From: Gp6-AA40 sp036407095
GTDB lineage: Bacteria; Acidobacteriota; Vicinamibacteria; Vicinamibacterales; UBA2999
Length of the DNA: 64,000 nt
Reading direction: 5' to 3'
Assembly: GCA_036407095.1 (NCBI GenBank)
Contig: DASWZV010000065.1
Location: 1-64,000, forward strand
A program made the translations under genes and the position numbers. This document shows, one piece after another, positions 17,912 to 26,377 of the stretch (position 1 is the first letter of the stretch; each line of letters starts with the position of its first letter). The notes under the pieces are model-generated. The model saw nothing but the letters and a program-made list of their open reading frames with translations, was not told the origin of the DNA and searched no databases.

Positions 17912-17939
17912 CGCCTCTTCGAAGGGATTCGAAGAGGCG
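17912..17939 (-). terminator. Perfect hairpin between the decarboxylase-like and MFS genes
   Basis: Arms CGCCTCTTCGAA and TTCGAAGAGGCG with loop GGGA. It lies 18 bases after the stop of the 17958-18764 gene and 8 bases before the MFS start codon, so it could end the upstream transcript or hide the MFS ribosome site. Termination is the simpler reading. Confidence 0.65.
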
Positions 17940-17957
17940 CCAGGAAGGGCGTGGCTC

Positions 17958-18764
17958 CTAGGCCTTCGCGAACACCATGCCGAAACCTTGCACACGCGGA
18001 TTCGCGCCGAGCAAGCGCACGCCGTTCATCAAGCCGTGCGGCGTCGATGACACGACCGGCACCTTGATTTCCTTCTCGAGCGGGACGATCAGATCGAGCG
18101 TGTGAAGCGCGCCGCAGGACACCACGAGCGCATCGGCCTTGTTCGACATCGCGTAAACATCTGCACCCAGCTTGAACAGGACGTCCTGCGTCACTGCGCC
18201 TTCGGGAATGCGTTCGTAGCCGAGCCCCTTGACCGCGGTCACGGTGAAGCCGTGCTCTTCGAGAAAGATCCTCAGGCGCGCGGTCACCGTGTCAGTGTAG
18301 GCGGTCGCCACGGCGACACGGCGCGCGTTGGCCGTCTTGAGCCCGTCGATCAGCCCGTTGCTCTGCGTCGTCGCGGGGACGCCCGTGACCTTCGTGACTT
18401 TCTGGGTCAGCTCCTCGTTGAACTTCGCGCCCTTGTAGAACGTCAGCGACGAGCCGAACACCGAGATGACCTTCGCGCCCTGCTTGGCGAGCTCCTGCGC
18501 CGCGGGAATGATGCGCGGCACGGCCTCCTCGTAGCCTTCGACCGTCATTCCACCCGGGAGGCCGACGCCGTTGCCAAGAAACCCGACTCCCTTCGGATAG
18601 AGCCGTTTCGCATCGGGCGGAATCGGGTAGTTGAGGGGTGGGAAAATCAATCCCAAGGACGGATCGGCCGCCCCCGCCTCGCGGAGATCGAATGCGCCCA
18701 GGGCAGCGGCAACACCGCCCATCCTGATGACGTCGCGACGTGTCATGGCCATGGGGCGAATCAT
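17958..18764 (-). CDS. Tat-exported arylmalonate decarboxylase/Asp-Glu racemase-like protein
   Basis: A 268-residue protein. It begins with a twin-arginine-type leader (MTRRDVIRMGGVAAALGAF) and then follows the arylmalonate decarboxylase (AMDase)/maleate isomerase layout along its whole length: GLIFPPLNYPIPPDAKRLYP, KVISVFGSSLTFYKGAKFN, ARRVAVATAYTDTV, DALVVSCGALHTLDLI and VPVVSSTPHGL. The first catalytic position is Gly104 followed by Ser-Ser, and the second is Cys217. One Cys plus Gly in this arrangement is the AMDase pattern; racemases of the family have two Cys. The proposed reaction is decarboxylation of a disubstituted malonate in the periplasm; substrate unknown. Confidence 0.8.
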   Translation of the reverse strand: MIRPMAMTRRDVIRMGGVAAALGAFDLREAGAADPSLGLIFPPLNYPIPPDAKRLYPKGVGFLGNGVGLPGGMTVEGYEEAVPRIIPAAQELAKQGAKVISVFGSSLTFYKGAKFNEELTQKVTKVTGVPATTQSNGLIDGLKTANARRVAVATAYTDTVTARLRIFLEEHGFTVTAVKGLGYERIPEGAVTQDVLFKLGADVYAMSNKADALVVSCGALHTLDLIVPLEKEIKVPVVSSTPHGLMNGVRLLGANPRVQGFGMVFAKA

Positions 18765-18830
18765 ACCCTACGCGCCGCTTCGTGTTGACCAGGTGGCAAC
18801 TCCCCCGCTAGTGTTTGCAGGGGCGAGTGA

Positions 18831-19313
18831 ATGACAATGCGCGCCAGCGTTCTGTCCGTAGCGCTCTTCGCGGCTGCGTGCAGCAACTCACCTACCACAC
18901 CCACACCCGCGCCAACGCAAGCAAACCTCACGGCGGCGATTTCACCCAACCCGGTGACCGCAACGGACTGTCTGTCCCCATGTGCGGCGAACGACGGGAG
19001 CGGCAGGGTTTTCCAGTGGCGCGTGCAGGGGAACGTGACGATTCAGGAGACCGCGGGTCTGGGCGGGAACGTCAACACGATTACGGTCACCAACTTCAAT
19101 CCGCCGATTGTCTACACGTCGGACGTGATTGCGCAGCGTTCCGGTACCAGTCGCGTAGGCGCCAAGGGCATCTTGAACGTTCCAGTGACCGTCATCTACG
19201 GCATCGTCGGCAACGTGAACGCCAGTCGGTCCATCGTGATGGACTTCATCGTGTCGTTCACTGACGACCACGGCAATCAGATGTCGGCCGCCACACAGTG
19301 GACGACGAACTGA
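18831..19313 (+). CDS. Small lipoprotein, beta-rich, unknown function
   Basis: A 160-residue putative lipoprotein. The signal ends at a lipobox-like site (LFAAAC, Cys17), followed by a Thr/Pro linker (SPTTPTPAPTQ). The mature part has AISPNPVTATDCLSPC, with two Cys that could pair, and alternating hydrophobic residues suggesting a beta-sandwich (for example ILNVPVTVIYGIVGNV and IVMDFIVSFTDDHG). Many acidobacterial lipoproteins have this build. No catalytic motif. The gene is divergent from the decarboxylase-like gene, 66 bp apart. Confidence 0.75.
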   Translation: MTMRASVLSVALFAAACSNSPTTPTPAPTQANLTAAISPNPVTATDCLSPCAANDGSGRVFQWRVQGNVTIQETAGLGGNVNTITVTNFNPPIVYTSDVIAQRSGTSRVGAKGILNVPVTVIYGIVGNVNASRSIVMDFIVSFTDDHGNQMSAATQWTTN

Positions 19314-19430
19314 TTCACGCGTCTCTGCATGCGTCAGCCAGTCGGGTGCTGGCAGGCGTCGGACACACGTGGTCCACGATCGAAAATGCGTACACGTAGG
19401 CGCTAGAATTGCCGCGGAAAGGATTCCTGC

Positions 19431-20165
19431 ATGACCGATTTGATCTCCGTGCGCAGGCTCATTGCAGCTGTAGTGATTTCGGTAGTCGCGCTATGTCTGC
19501 CAGCGCGGGCCGAGGTACTGGAAAAGACGACGACTGCTCGTGGTCTCACTGTGCACTACAAAGTCGTGCTGCCGGGCGGCTATGACGCCAGCAAGTCGTA
19601 CCCGGCGATCATCGCGCTCGGCGGCGGGCCGCAGACGATGAACACGGTCGATGCCGTGTTGAACAGGAACCTTCGGGCCGAAGCGGAGAAACGCGGATAC
19701 ATCGTCTTTGCGCCCGCTGCCCCTGACGGCCAGTTGTTCTTCGAAGGCGGTGACCGCATTTTCCCCGACTTCCTGAAGGAGATTCTCTCCCACTACAAGA
19801 TCGAAGGCGGGAAGTTCCACATCCTCGGGCCCTCGAATGGCGGCATCGCGGCGATGCATATCGCGGCTGCCCATCCGCAGTACTTCACGTCGGTCACGGC
19901 GTTCCCCGGTTACCTGTGGGAGCCGACACCGGCCAAGCTGCAGGCGATCTCGAAGATCTGCGTCTTCATGTACGTCGGAGAGAACGACGAGTACCGGTGG
20001 CACGAAGAGATGAAGCGTGAGGCGGAGTTCCTGCGATCGAAGGGCGACGTCGCGCGATACACCGTCGAAAAGGGCCAGCCGCATCGGCTCGAGACGCTGG
20101 CCGGCGACCATGCTGGACGCCTCTTCGACGGATTCGAAGAAGCCAGGAAAGGATGCAGCACGTAG
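19431..20165 (+). CDS. Secreted alpha/beta-hydrolase (esterase-like)
   Basis: A 244-residue protein with a Sec signal peptide (LIAAVVISVVALCLPARA) and a compact alpha/beta-hydrolase fold. The nucleophile elbow is GPSNGG with Ser135; Asp186 (VGENDEY) and His218 (GQPHRLE) complete a plausible triad. LGGGPQ near residue 64 would form the oxyanion region. The family resembles poly(3-hydroxybutyrate) depolymerase/phospholipase-carboxylesterase types found in periplasm. Substrate unknown. It stands alone with its own upstream region. Confidence 0.85.
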   Translation: MTDLISVRRLIAAVVISVVALCLPARAEVLEKTTTARGLTVHYKVVLPGGYDASKSYPAIIALGGGPQTMNTVDAVLNRNLRAEAEKRGYIVFAPAAPDGQLFFEGGDRIFPDFLKEILSHYKIEGGKFHILGPSNGGIAAMHIAAAHPQYFTSVTAFPGYLWEPTPAKLQAISKICVFMYVGENDEYRWHEEMKREAEFLRSKGDVARYTVEKGQPHRLETLAGDHAGRLFDGFEEARKGCST

Positions 20166-20282
20166 GATGAGCTGGAACCGGCGCCGCCCCGGATTCGTTG
20201 ATCCTTGTAGTGACGCGCGGTGCGCGTATGCTGTGTACAGACGCGCTCATGACGAACGCGTCCGCACCTCGCGATAGTCGCG

Positions 20283-20429
20283 ATGCCCATCTTTCTCAGA
20301 CGGCTTGCCGGGCTTCTGCTTCTGAGCTTTGCCATCCTTGTTCCGGGGTGTCAGGCGGTGTTGCAGATCGGCTCCTCTACCGACGCGCCTCAACGGCTCA
20401 GCCCCGGCTCGTTCCAGCATGCTCAGTAG
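20283..20429 (+). CDS. 48-residue lipoprotein ahead of xpaC
   Basis: Small gene found by direct reading: ATG at 20283, stop TAG at 20427. The product starts MPIFLRRLAGLLLLSFAILV and continues PGCQAVLQIGSSTD, a textbook signal peptide with a lipobox Cys at 23, leaving only 26 mature residues. The stop lies 19 bases before the GTG of the xpaC-like gene, and an alternative ATG of that gene (20419) would overlap it. It probably heads the lipoprotein-XpaC-TelA operon. Function unknown. Confidence 0.6.
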   Translation: MPIFLRRLAGLLLLSFAILVPGCQAVLQIGSSTDAPQRLSPGSFQHAQ

Positions 20430-20448
20430 GAACAGCGGAGCCGCTGGC

Positions 20449-21378
20449 GTGAACACCGGCATCGACCGGCTCCTCAAGGAGCGGCCGCTCGCGAGACTTC
20501 GTGCCGGCCTTACCGTGCTCAAAGCCGCTGCGCTGCTCGTGCTGCCGCTGCCGCTGCTGATCGTGATCGCCGCCGCGCTCATCGGCGACAACACAAGAAC
20601 GCTCACGCTCGCAGCCGCGGCGCTCGCCAGCTTCTGGGGCGCCGGAGTGCTGACGTGGCGGGGGCTGACCACCGAGATGCGCTACACGCTCGGCGATCAA
20701 ATTGCGCTCACGTGGATGCCGCGCAAGCTTTCCGGCGCTCTGCTGACGGGCCTCGGCGCGGGACTGGCCGCGCTGACCGCAGGGCACAGCCCAATCGGCA
20801 GCCTGGTGTTCGCCGCACTTGGCGGCGCGGGCCATCTCTGTTTTTATGGCCTCGATATGAGGGCGGGCCGCCTGGCGGTGACGAAGGTCGAGGGCCTCGA
20901 CGTGACGAGCATCGGCGATCAACTCGAGGAGGCGCATCTCCGGCTTCGGCGTATTGACGCTGCGTCGCACGCGATCGCGGTACCCGAGTTTCGAGTGCGG
21001 CTGGCCCGGATCACGTCGGTCGGCCGGGAGATCCTCGCCGAGATCGCGCGTGACCCGCACAAGGCCGCGCGGGCGCGTCGATTCCTCAACTTGTTTCTCG
21101 ACAGTACCGAGCGGGTGACCGGTGAGTATGCCCGTACGCATACGGGGCTTCGAAGCCGTCCGCTCGAAGACAACTTTCGCACGCTGCTGGTCGACATGGA
21201 GCGCACCTTTTCCGAGCAGCACCGCGCGCTGCTCGAGAGCGATGCCGTGGCGCTCGATGTCGAGATGGCGGTTTTGGACGCGCGCCTCAAACAAGACGCG
21301 CCGGGACATTCCGGGAGAGACGATCATGAGCGACACGAATCCGACGACCGCGCCAGAAGCGCTTCCGCGCGCGGCTGA
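20449..21378 (+). CDS. xpaC: XpaC-like protein (5-bromo-4-chloroindolyl phosphate hydrolysis family)
   Basis: About 309 residues from the GTG at 20449, preceded 8 bases upstream by GGAG; an ATG at 20419 is possible. Two transmembrane helices at about 25-50 and 100-130 (AAALLVLPLPLLIVIAAALI; LAALTAGHSPIGSLVFAALG), then a coiled, charged C-terminal region (LEEAHLRLRRIDAASHA, RARRFLNLFLDSTERVT) typical of the XpaC family. XpaC and TelA are usually neighbours and are linked with tellurite and toxic-anion tolerance and with membrane stress; the biochemical role is not settled. The end overlaps telA by 53 bases. Confidence 0.82.
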   Translation: MNTGIDRLLKERPLARLRAGLTVLKAAALLVLPLPLLIVIAAALIGDNTRTLTLAAAALASFWGAGVLTWRGLTTEMRYTLGDQIALTWMPRKLSGALLTGLGAGLAALTAGHSPIGSLVFAALGGAGHLCFYGLDMRAGRLAVTKVEGLDVTSIGDQLEEAHLRLRRIDAASHAIAVPEFRVRLARITSVGREILAEIARDPHKAARARRFLNLFLDSTERVTGEYARTHTGLRSRPLEDNFRTLLVDMERTFSEQHRALLESDAVALDVEMAVLDARLKQDAPGHSGRDDHERHESDDRARSASARG

Positions 21379-22465
21379 CACGCCACTGCCGGTCGCAGAG
21401 ATTCCGCCCTACGATGCCACGTCGCCCGAGCGCCGCGCGGACATCGACCGCGTCCTCGCCGAGCTCGATATCAGCGACAGCAACACGATCCTGTTCTTCG
21501 GCACGCGTGCGCAGGAGCACGTGACGTCGGTCGCCGACGAGATGCTCGAAGGTGTTCGCAACAAGGAGACCGGCGCGGCCGGACAGACGCTGAACGAGAT
21601 GCTCTCGACGTTGCGCGGCTTTTCCGTGCAGGAGATCGACCCGAAGCAGAAGCCTGGGCTGGTCGCGCGCATACTCGGCCGCAGTCGACCTCTCGCCAGG
21701 GTGCTGCAGCAGTACGAACAGGTGCGTTCACAGATCGACGCGATCAGCAACCGCCTCGACAAACACACGAGCACGCTGATGAAGGACATCGGCATGCTCG
21801 ATCGGTTGTACGAACGGACCCTCGACTACTTTCGCCGGCTCGAGCTCTATATCGCTGCCGGCGACGAACGGTTGCGCCGACTGGATGCCCATGAGCTGCC
21901 GGCTCTGGCGCGCGAAGCGGAAGCCAGCCAAGACGTGTTGAAGGGCCAGCGCCTCGCCGACCTGCGGGCCAGGCGTGACGATCTCGAACGTCGCGTCCAC
22001 GACCTCAAGCTGACCCGCCAGGTCACGATGCAGAGCCTGCCGTCGATCCGGATCGTCCAGCAGAACGATGCGGCGCTCGTTGCCAAGATCGAATCCACGA
22101 TGGCGAACACGATCCCGCTGTGGCGACAGCAGCTCGCCCTCGCGGTGACCGTCGCGCGATCGACCGAGGCCGGCGACACGCTGAAAAAGGCGACCGATCT
22201 GACCAACGAATTGCTGACCGCGAACGCGGAGGCGCTGCGCACGTCCACGCAGTCGATACGCAGCCAGGTGGAGCGCGGCATCGTCGACATCGCCGCCGTG
22301 AAGGTCGCCAACGACGCCTTGATCGCGACCATCGATGATGCCGTCCGGATCGCCGCCGAAGGCAAGCGGCAGCGGGCCGAAGCGGAAAAGCAGCTGGCCG
22401 CGTGCGAGGCGGAACTGAAGCAGGCCATCGTCGGAGCACGCACCAGGACTTCACACGGGGGCTGA
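21326..22465 (+). CDS. telA: TelA-family toxic-anion resistance protein
   Basis: A 379-residue cytoplasmic TelA/KlaA protein. The start at 21326 has GGGAG about 9 bases upstream. The acidic N terminus is followed by long helical coiled-coil stretches: LARVLQQYEQVRSQIDAISN, GMLDRLYERTLDYFRRLELY, QSLPSIRIVQQNDAALVAKI and LALAVTVARSTEAGD, all hallmark segments of TelA. The family is tied to resistance to tellurite, colicins or cell-wall antibiotics. It is the last gene of the operon; its end overlaps the convergent DUF1801 gene by 15 bp. Confidence 0.9.
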   Translation: MSDTNPTTAPEALPRAADTPLPVAEIPPYDATSPERRADIDRVLAELDISDSNTILFFGTRAQEHVTSVADEMLEGVRNKETGAAGQTLNEMLSTLRGFSVQEIDPKQKPGLVARILGRSRPLARVLQQYEQVRSQIDAISNRLDKHTSTLMKDIGMLDRLYERTLDYFRRLELYIAAGDERLRRLDAHELPALAREAEASQDVLKGQRLADLRARRDDLERRVHDLKLTRQVTMQSLPSIRIVQQNDAALVAKIESTMANTIPLWRQQLALAVTVARSTEAGDTLKKATDLTNELLTANAEALRTSTQSIRSQVERGIVDIAAVKVANDALIATIDDAVRIAAEGKRQRAEAEKQLAACEAELKQAIVGARTRTSHGG

Positions 22466-22888
22466 GCGTCGTTTGGCCGTCGGCTTGCTCTTGCCTTTGA
22501 GGTTGAGCGCCACTGCGGCGCGAATGAGATCCTTCAGGGCGGCTTCATTGATCGTGTCGCCTTCGTGAATGTCGATGGCGCGTCTGACATTCCCCTCGAG
22601 GCTCGAGTTGAATAGACGCGAAGGATCCTTCAACTCAGCTCCCTTGGCGAACGTCATCTTGACGATGTTCTTGTACGTCTCGCCGGTGCAGACGATGCCG
22701 CCGTGGGACCAGACTGGCGTTCCGGGATTGGTGGCCTTCGCCCACTTCCACTCTTCGACGATCTCAGGATCTGCCTCGTGAACGATTCGGCGCACTTTCG
22801 CGAGTGTCTTCCCGCGCCAGTCCCCAAGCTCCTTGATCTTCTCGTCGATTGACGCGGAGGCAGATTCCGCAGCGCCCGGCCTTTTCAT
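22451..22888 (-). CDS. DUF1801 (YdhG/YdeI-like) protein
   Basis: A 145-residue protein with strong ribosome site GGAGG 9 bases before the ATG. The sequence WRGKTLAKVRRIVHEADPEI, EEWKWAKATNPGTPVWSHGG, TYKNIVKMTFAKGAELKDPS and RAIDIHEGDTINEAALKDLI are diagnostic of the DUF1801 fold, related to frataxin-like/iron-chaperone YdhG. The C terminus is a basic tail (KGKSKPTAKRRSAPV). Biochemical role unknown; some members are proposed to handle iron or DNA. Confidence 0.9.
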   Translation of the reverse strand: MKRPGAAESASASIDEKIKELGDWRGKTLAKVRRIVHEADPEIVEEWKWAKATNPGTPVWSHGGIVCTGETYKNIVKMTFAKGAELKDPSRLFNSSLEGNVRRAIDIHEGDTINEAALKDLIRAAVALNLKGKSKPTAKRRSAPV

Positions 22889-22976
22889 GTAACAACCTCC
22901 AACTCTCGCAGCTGGCGAGCAGTGCGTAGCGCCGGCTTTCGCCGGCCCTGCAGAGTCCTGGTCTGTGCGATCGTTC

Positions 22977-24314
22977 TCATTTCAGCTGCGCAACGACGCT
23001 CTTGTGGACCTTCGCCACCACGTGGACGAGCGGATCGACCACTTCGGCGATGTCATAGCGCATCGACGTTCCGAGAACGACTGCGGCTTCATTGGGTCCG
23101 AGCTTGAAGTCACGTTCGAGCCAGCTCACCATCTGTGTCGTCGCGAGCTGAAGGGCGTCGGCCAACGAATTGCCCACGCCCGATGACATCAGGTATTCGT
23201 CGTTCTCTGCGCGCGGTCCGGCGGTCGACTGCCCCCTGACGAGATCAACGCTGAACTCCACGTCGAGAGACGTTTCCAGCGCATTGCCGGTCAGTTCGCC
23301 GTCGCCCTGCGCGGCGTGGCCATCGCCGATGAAGAGCAGCGCTCCCGGCGCGGAGACAGGCAAATACACAGTGGTCCCTTCGCGAATCTGGTTGTAGTCC
23401 ATGTTGCCGCCGAACGTCCCTGGATATCCGGTGCGGAAGGCCTGGTGCGCCGGCGGGGCGACGGCGATGCACCCAACCATCGGCTGGAGTTTGACGGTGT
23501 AGTTCTTCAGATGCTCGCTCGGCTCCTTCAGCCGCGCCACACCCGCCTGACGATCGAGAATCCAGTCGCTGTTGAAGTTCGGCTCATACCGAGTGCGCTG
23601 CAGGTAGCCTGGAGTCAGCGCGTTTCCTGAGATCTGGCTGCTGCTGATCGCGGAGTCGCGGTTCAACCGGACGCGTGTCAACTTGACGATCAGCGTGTCG
23701 CCGGGGAATGCGCCCTCGACGTAGAACGGGCCGGTTTGCGGGTTGCCGCCTTGCGACCGCCGTACCCCTTTGCTGTCGGTGCCGCCGGCATCGACCGTCC
23801 ACGTCCTGACCATGTCGCCAGGAAAGATGTGCAGGACCGGCGGAATCGCGTCCGAAAAAACCCGATGAAACTCGGTCGGTTCGAAGTTGTGCACTTGCGG
23901 CGTATCCGGCGCTTTCTTCGCACGCCGCGCCGACCACGCGACGTCACCGGTGATGCCCGGCCACGACGCCGTTCCCGTCAACTCGCCGGCGCTCACCTTG
24001 CCTTTGAAGTCGCCGAACCGCTGGCCGTTCGGATTCGTCGCGGTCAAGGTCAGCGCGTCTCCCTTGACCGCGCCCTGCAACGTCACCTGATCGAACCGGC
24101 CTGACAACGTCTCGCCTTCGCTCTTGAGCGTCAAGCGTCGATAGGTCATGTCGTTGAGGAGCTTCGCGGAGAACTCCCACTCACCCGACAGATCGACGAC
24201 GCGGCTCGCGCGCCCCGCCGACGTCGACTGCGCCGACACCGGCGTGGCGGCAATCGCGACGCTGATACTGAAGCCGAACAACGCACCGAGAACCAGACGT
24301 GCTGCGACTGTCAT
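22977..24314 (-). CDS. Secreted acetamidase/formamidase-family amidase
   Basis: A 445-residue protein. The ATG at 24314 has TGAGG 8 bases upstream and starts a Sec signal peptide (LGALFGFSISVAIAATPVSA). Residues 35-140 form an N-terminal beta-barrel-like module (DLSGEWEFSAKLLNDMTYRR, LKSEGETLSGRFDQVTLQGA). Residues 150-445 are the acetamidase/formamidase domain: FPGDMVRTWTVDAGGTDSKG, GPFYVEGAFPGDTLIVKL, GCIAVAPP, GGNMDYNQIREGTTVYLPV and FIGDGHAAQGDGELTG, the His/Asp motif of the active site. It should release ammonia from formamide, acetamide or a related amide in the periplasm. Confidence 0.92.
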   Translation of the reverse strand: MTVAARLVLGALFGFSISVAIAATPVSAQSTSAGRASRVVDLSGEWEFSAKLLNDMTYRRLTLKSEGETLSGRFDQVTLQGAVKGDALTLTATNPNGQRFGDFKGKVSAGELTGTASWPGITGDVAWSARRAKKAPDTPQVHNFEPTEFHRVFSDAIPPVLHIFPGDMVRTWTVDAGGTDSKGVRRSQGGNPQTGPFYVEGAFPGDTLIVKLTRVRLNRDSAISSSQISGNALTPGYLQRTRYEPNFNSDWILDRQAGVARLKEPSEHLKNYTVKLQPMVGCIAVAPPAHQAFRTGYPGTFGGNMDYNQIREGTTVYLPVSAPGALLFIGDGHAAQGDGELTGNALETSLDVEFSVDLVRGQSTAGPRAENDEYLMSSGVGNSLADALQLATTQMVSWLERDFKLGPNEAAVVLGTSMRYDIAEVVDPLVHVVAKVHKSVVAQLK

Positions 24315-24424
24315 AGCGACCTCACAAAGCGGGACGATTCGATCAGAGCGGCAACAGCCACCGCGATTATAGTGGCGTAAACGCGAAGGCCGATCACGGC
24401 ACGAAACCAGAACGGCGATCGAAC

Positions 24425-26206
24425 ATGGCTCCCGAGCGACGGCTGGGAATAGGTTGCATGCGACTGTCGACCGAGTCAGATCGAGACGAAGCGCGCGCGA
24501 TCGATCTGCTCCACACCGCATTCGATTCCGGTGTCACCTTTCTCGATACGGCTGACGCGTACTGCCTGGACGATTCCGAGACCGGCCACAACGAACGCGT
24601 GATTGCCCGCGCGCTGCGCAGTTGGAACGGAGACCGCTCCCGCATCATCGTTGCCACCAAGGGCGGGCTCACACGGCCGGGCGGAGCGTGGGTGGCAGAC
24701 GGACGCGCGCGTCATCTGCGTGCGGCATGTGAGGCCAGCCTGCGCGCGCTCGGCGTCGAGCACATCGCTCTGTATCAACTCCACGCGCCGGATCCCAGGA
24801 CGCCGCTCGCGACCAGCGTCCGCGCGCTGGCGTCGCTCAAGGACGAGGGGCTGGTTGAGCGGATTGGCCTGTGCAATGTCACCGTCGGCCAGATCGAGGA
24901 AGCGAGGCGCATCACCGAGATCTCCGCCGTGCAGGTGGAGCTGAGCGTCTGGCGCGACGAGAACGTGCTGAACGGAGTGGTCCCGTATTGTGCCACTCAC
25001 GCCATTCAACTGGTCGCGTATCGACCGCTCGGCGGATCGCGTTGGGTCAAGCGAACGCTTTCCCATCCCGTCCTGACTGACATCGCCAAGCGTCACGGAG
25101 CGACCGCCGCGGAGATCGCCTTGGCGTGGCTCGCCGATCTGTCGGAGACGATCGTGACGATTCCTGGGCCGACTCGCGTGGAGACCCTGCGATCGATCGT
25201 TCACGCGAACGCGATCCAGCTCACAGGCGATGATCGCTCGCGTCTCGATGAGGCATTTCCTTTTGGACTGACGCTGGGCGCGAGTGGTCTCGCGCCTGCC
25301 GCTGCGCCCGGACGCGAAGGCGAGGTCGTGCTCATCATGGGCCTGCCTGGCGCGGGCAAGAGTACCGTCGCGCGCGAGTACGTCGATAGAGGGTACGTCC
25401 GGCTGAATCGCGACGAAGCCGGAGGATCGTTGCGTGATCTCGTGCCCGCCCTGGAGGCGTCGATAGCGAATGGCGGATCGAGGATCGTCCTCGACAACAC
25501 CTATGTATCGCGCGCCTCACGCGCGCTCGTCATACGGCCCGCAACAAAGTCGGGTCTGCCGGTGCGCTGTGTGTGGCTCACGACGAGTGTCGAAGCTGCG
25601 CAGGTCAACGCCGCCTGGCGAATGGTCTCGAAGTACGGGCGGCTGCTCGAGCCCGACGAGATCCGGAAGGCGTCGCGGCGAGATCCCAATACCTTCGCGC
25701 CCAACGCGCAGTTCCGCCATCAGCGCGAGCTCGAACCTCCACATCAATCGGAAGGCTTCTCCCGGATCGACATGCTGCCGTTCGAGCGCACCTTCGATCC
25801 AGCACTGAAGAACAGAGCGTTGATCGTCTGGTGCGACGAGGCGGTCGCCAATCACGGACCGGCGCTTCGCAGCTATCAAGACCAGGGGTGGCTGCTCCTC
25901 GGGCTCGCGTGGCGTCCGCAGATCGCCGATCGGACGATGACGAGCGAGCAGGTGGAGGCGGATTTCGCGCGGATGCGAGAACAACTCGGGGTCGCCATCG
26001 AGGTGCTCTACTGTCCGCACGCCGCCGGCGCGCCGGCGTGCTGGTGCCGCAAGCCGCTGCCGGGGCTGGGCGTCGTATTCATCCAACGCTATTGCCTCGA
26101 TCCGTCACAGTGCATCTATGTCGGCTCTGGTCCGCAGGACCGGTCCTTCGCACGCCGGCTGGGATTCGAATATCGAGACGCGAACGACTTCCTCGCCCTC
26201 GGCTAG
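24425..26206 (+). CDS. Fusion: aldo/keto reductase + polynucleotide-kinase-like P-loop + HAD-like domain
   Basis: A 593-residue three-part protein. Residues 1-285 are an aldo/keto reductase with full catalytic tetrad Asp41, Tyr46, Lys79 and His120 (FLDTADAY, VATKGG, LYQLHAPD). Residues 298-460 are a P-loop kinase of the T4-Pnkp/zeta-like type: Walker A GLPGAGKST at about 305 and RIVLDNTYVSRASR. Residues 460-593 look like a HAD IIIA phosphatase of the GmhB/PNKP kind, with a zinc-type CPHAAGAPACWCRKPLPG, but the catalytic DxD is CDEA and the late Asp motif is VGSGPQD. The phosphatase is therefore probably inactive. Substrates of all three parts are unknown. Confidence 0.82.
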   Translation: MAPERRLGIGCMRLSTESDRDEARAIDLLHTAFDSGVTFLDTADAYCLDDSETGHNERVIARALRSWNGDRSRIIVATKGGLTRPGGAWVADGRARHLRAACEASLRALGVEHIALYQLHAPDPRTPLATSVRALASLKDEGLVERIGLCNVTVGQIEEARRITEISAVQVELSVWRDENVLNGVVPYCATHAIQLVAYRPLGGSRWVKRTLSHPVLTDIAKRHGATAAEIALAWLADLSETIVTIPGPTRVETLRSIVHANAIQLTGDDRSRLDEAFPFGLTLGASGLAPAAAPGREGEVVLIMGLPGAGKSTVAREYVDRGYVRLNRDEAGGSLRDLVPALEASIANGGSRIVLDNTYVSRASRALVIRPATKSGLPVRCVWLTTSVEAAQVNAAWRMVSKYGRLLEPDEIRKASRRDPNTFAPNAQFRHQRELEPPHQSEGFSRIDMLPFERTFDPALKNRALIVWCDEAVANHGPALRSYQDQGWLLLGLAWRPQIADRTMTSEQVEADFARMREQLGVAIEVLYCPHAAGAPACWCRKPLPGLGVVFIQRYCLDPSQCIYVGSGPQDRSFARRLGFEYRDANDFLALG

Positions 26207-26377
26207 CCCAGGTCGACCGGGGCACTCAGAACGCTCCTAACGGATGTGCGAGACAACCGCTCGTCTCCCGCGATATGCCGCGGCATCGGTGACGTTTGTC
26301 CGGGTGGTGATGCGCATGGATCGGACCGTGTTCGAAACGAGCCCGCCCCGCGTTCAAATCAGCAGGGAGTGCGGATC

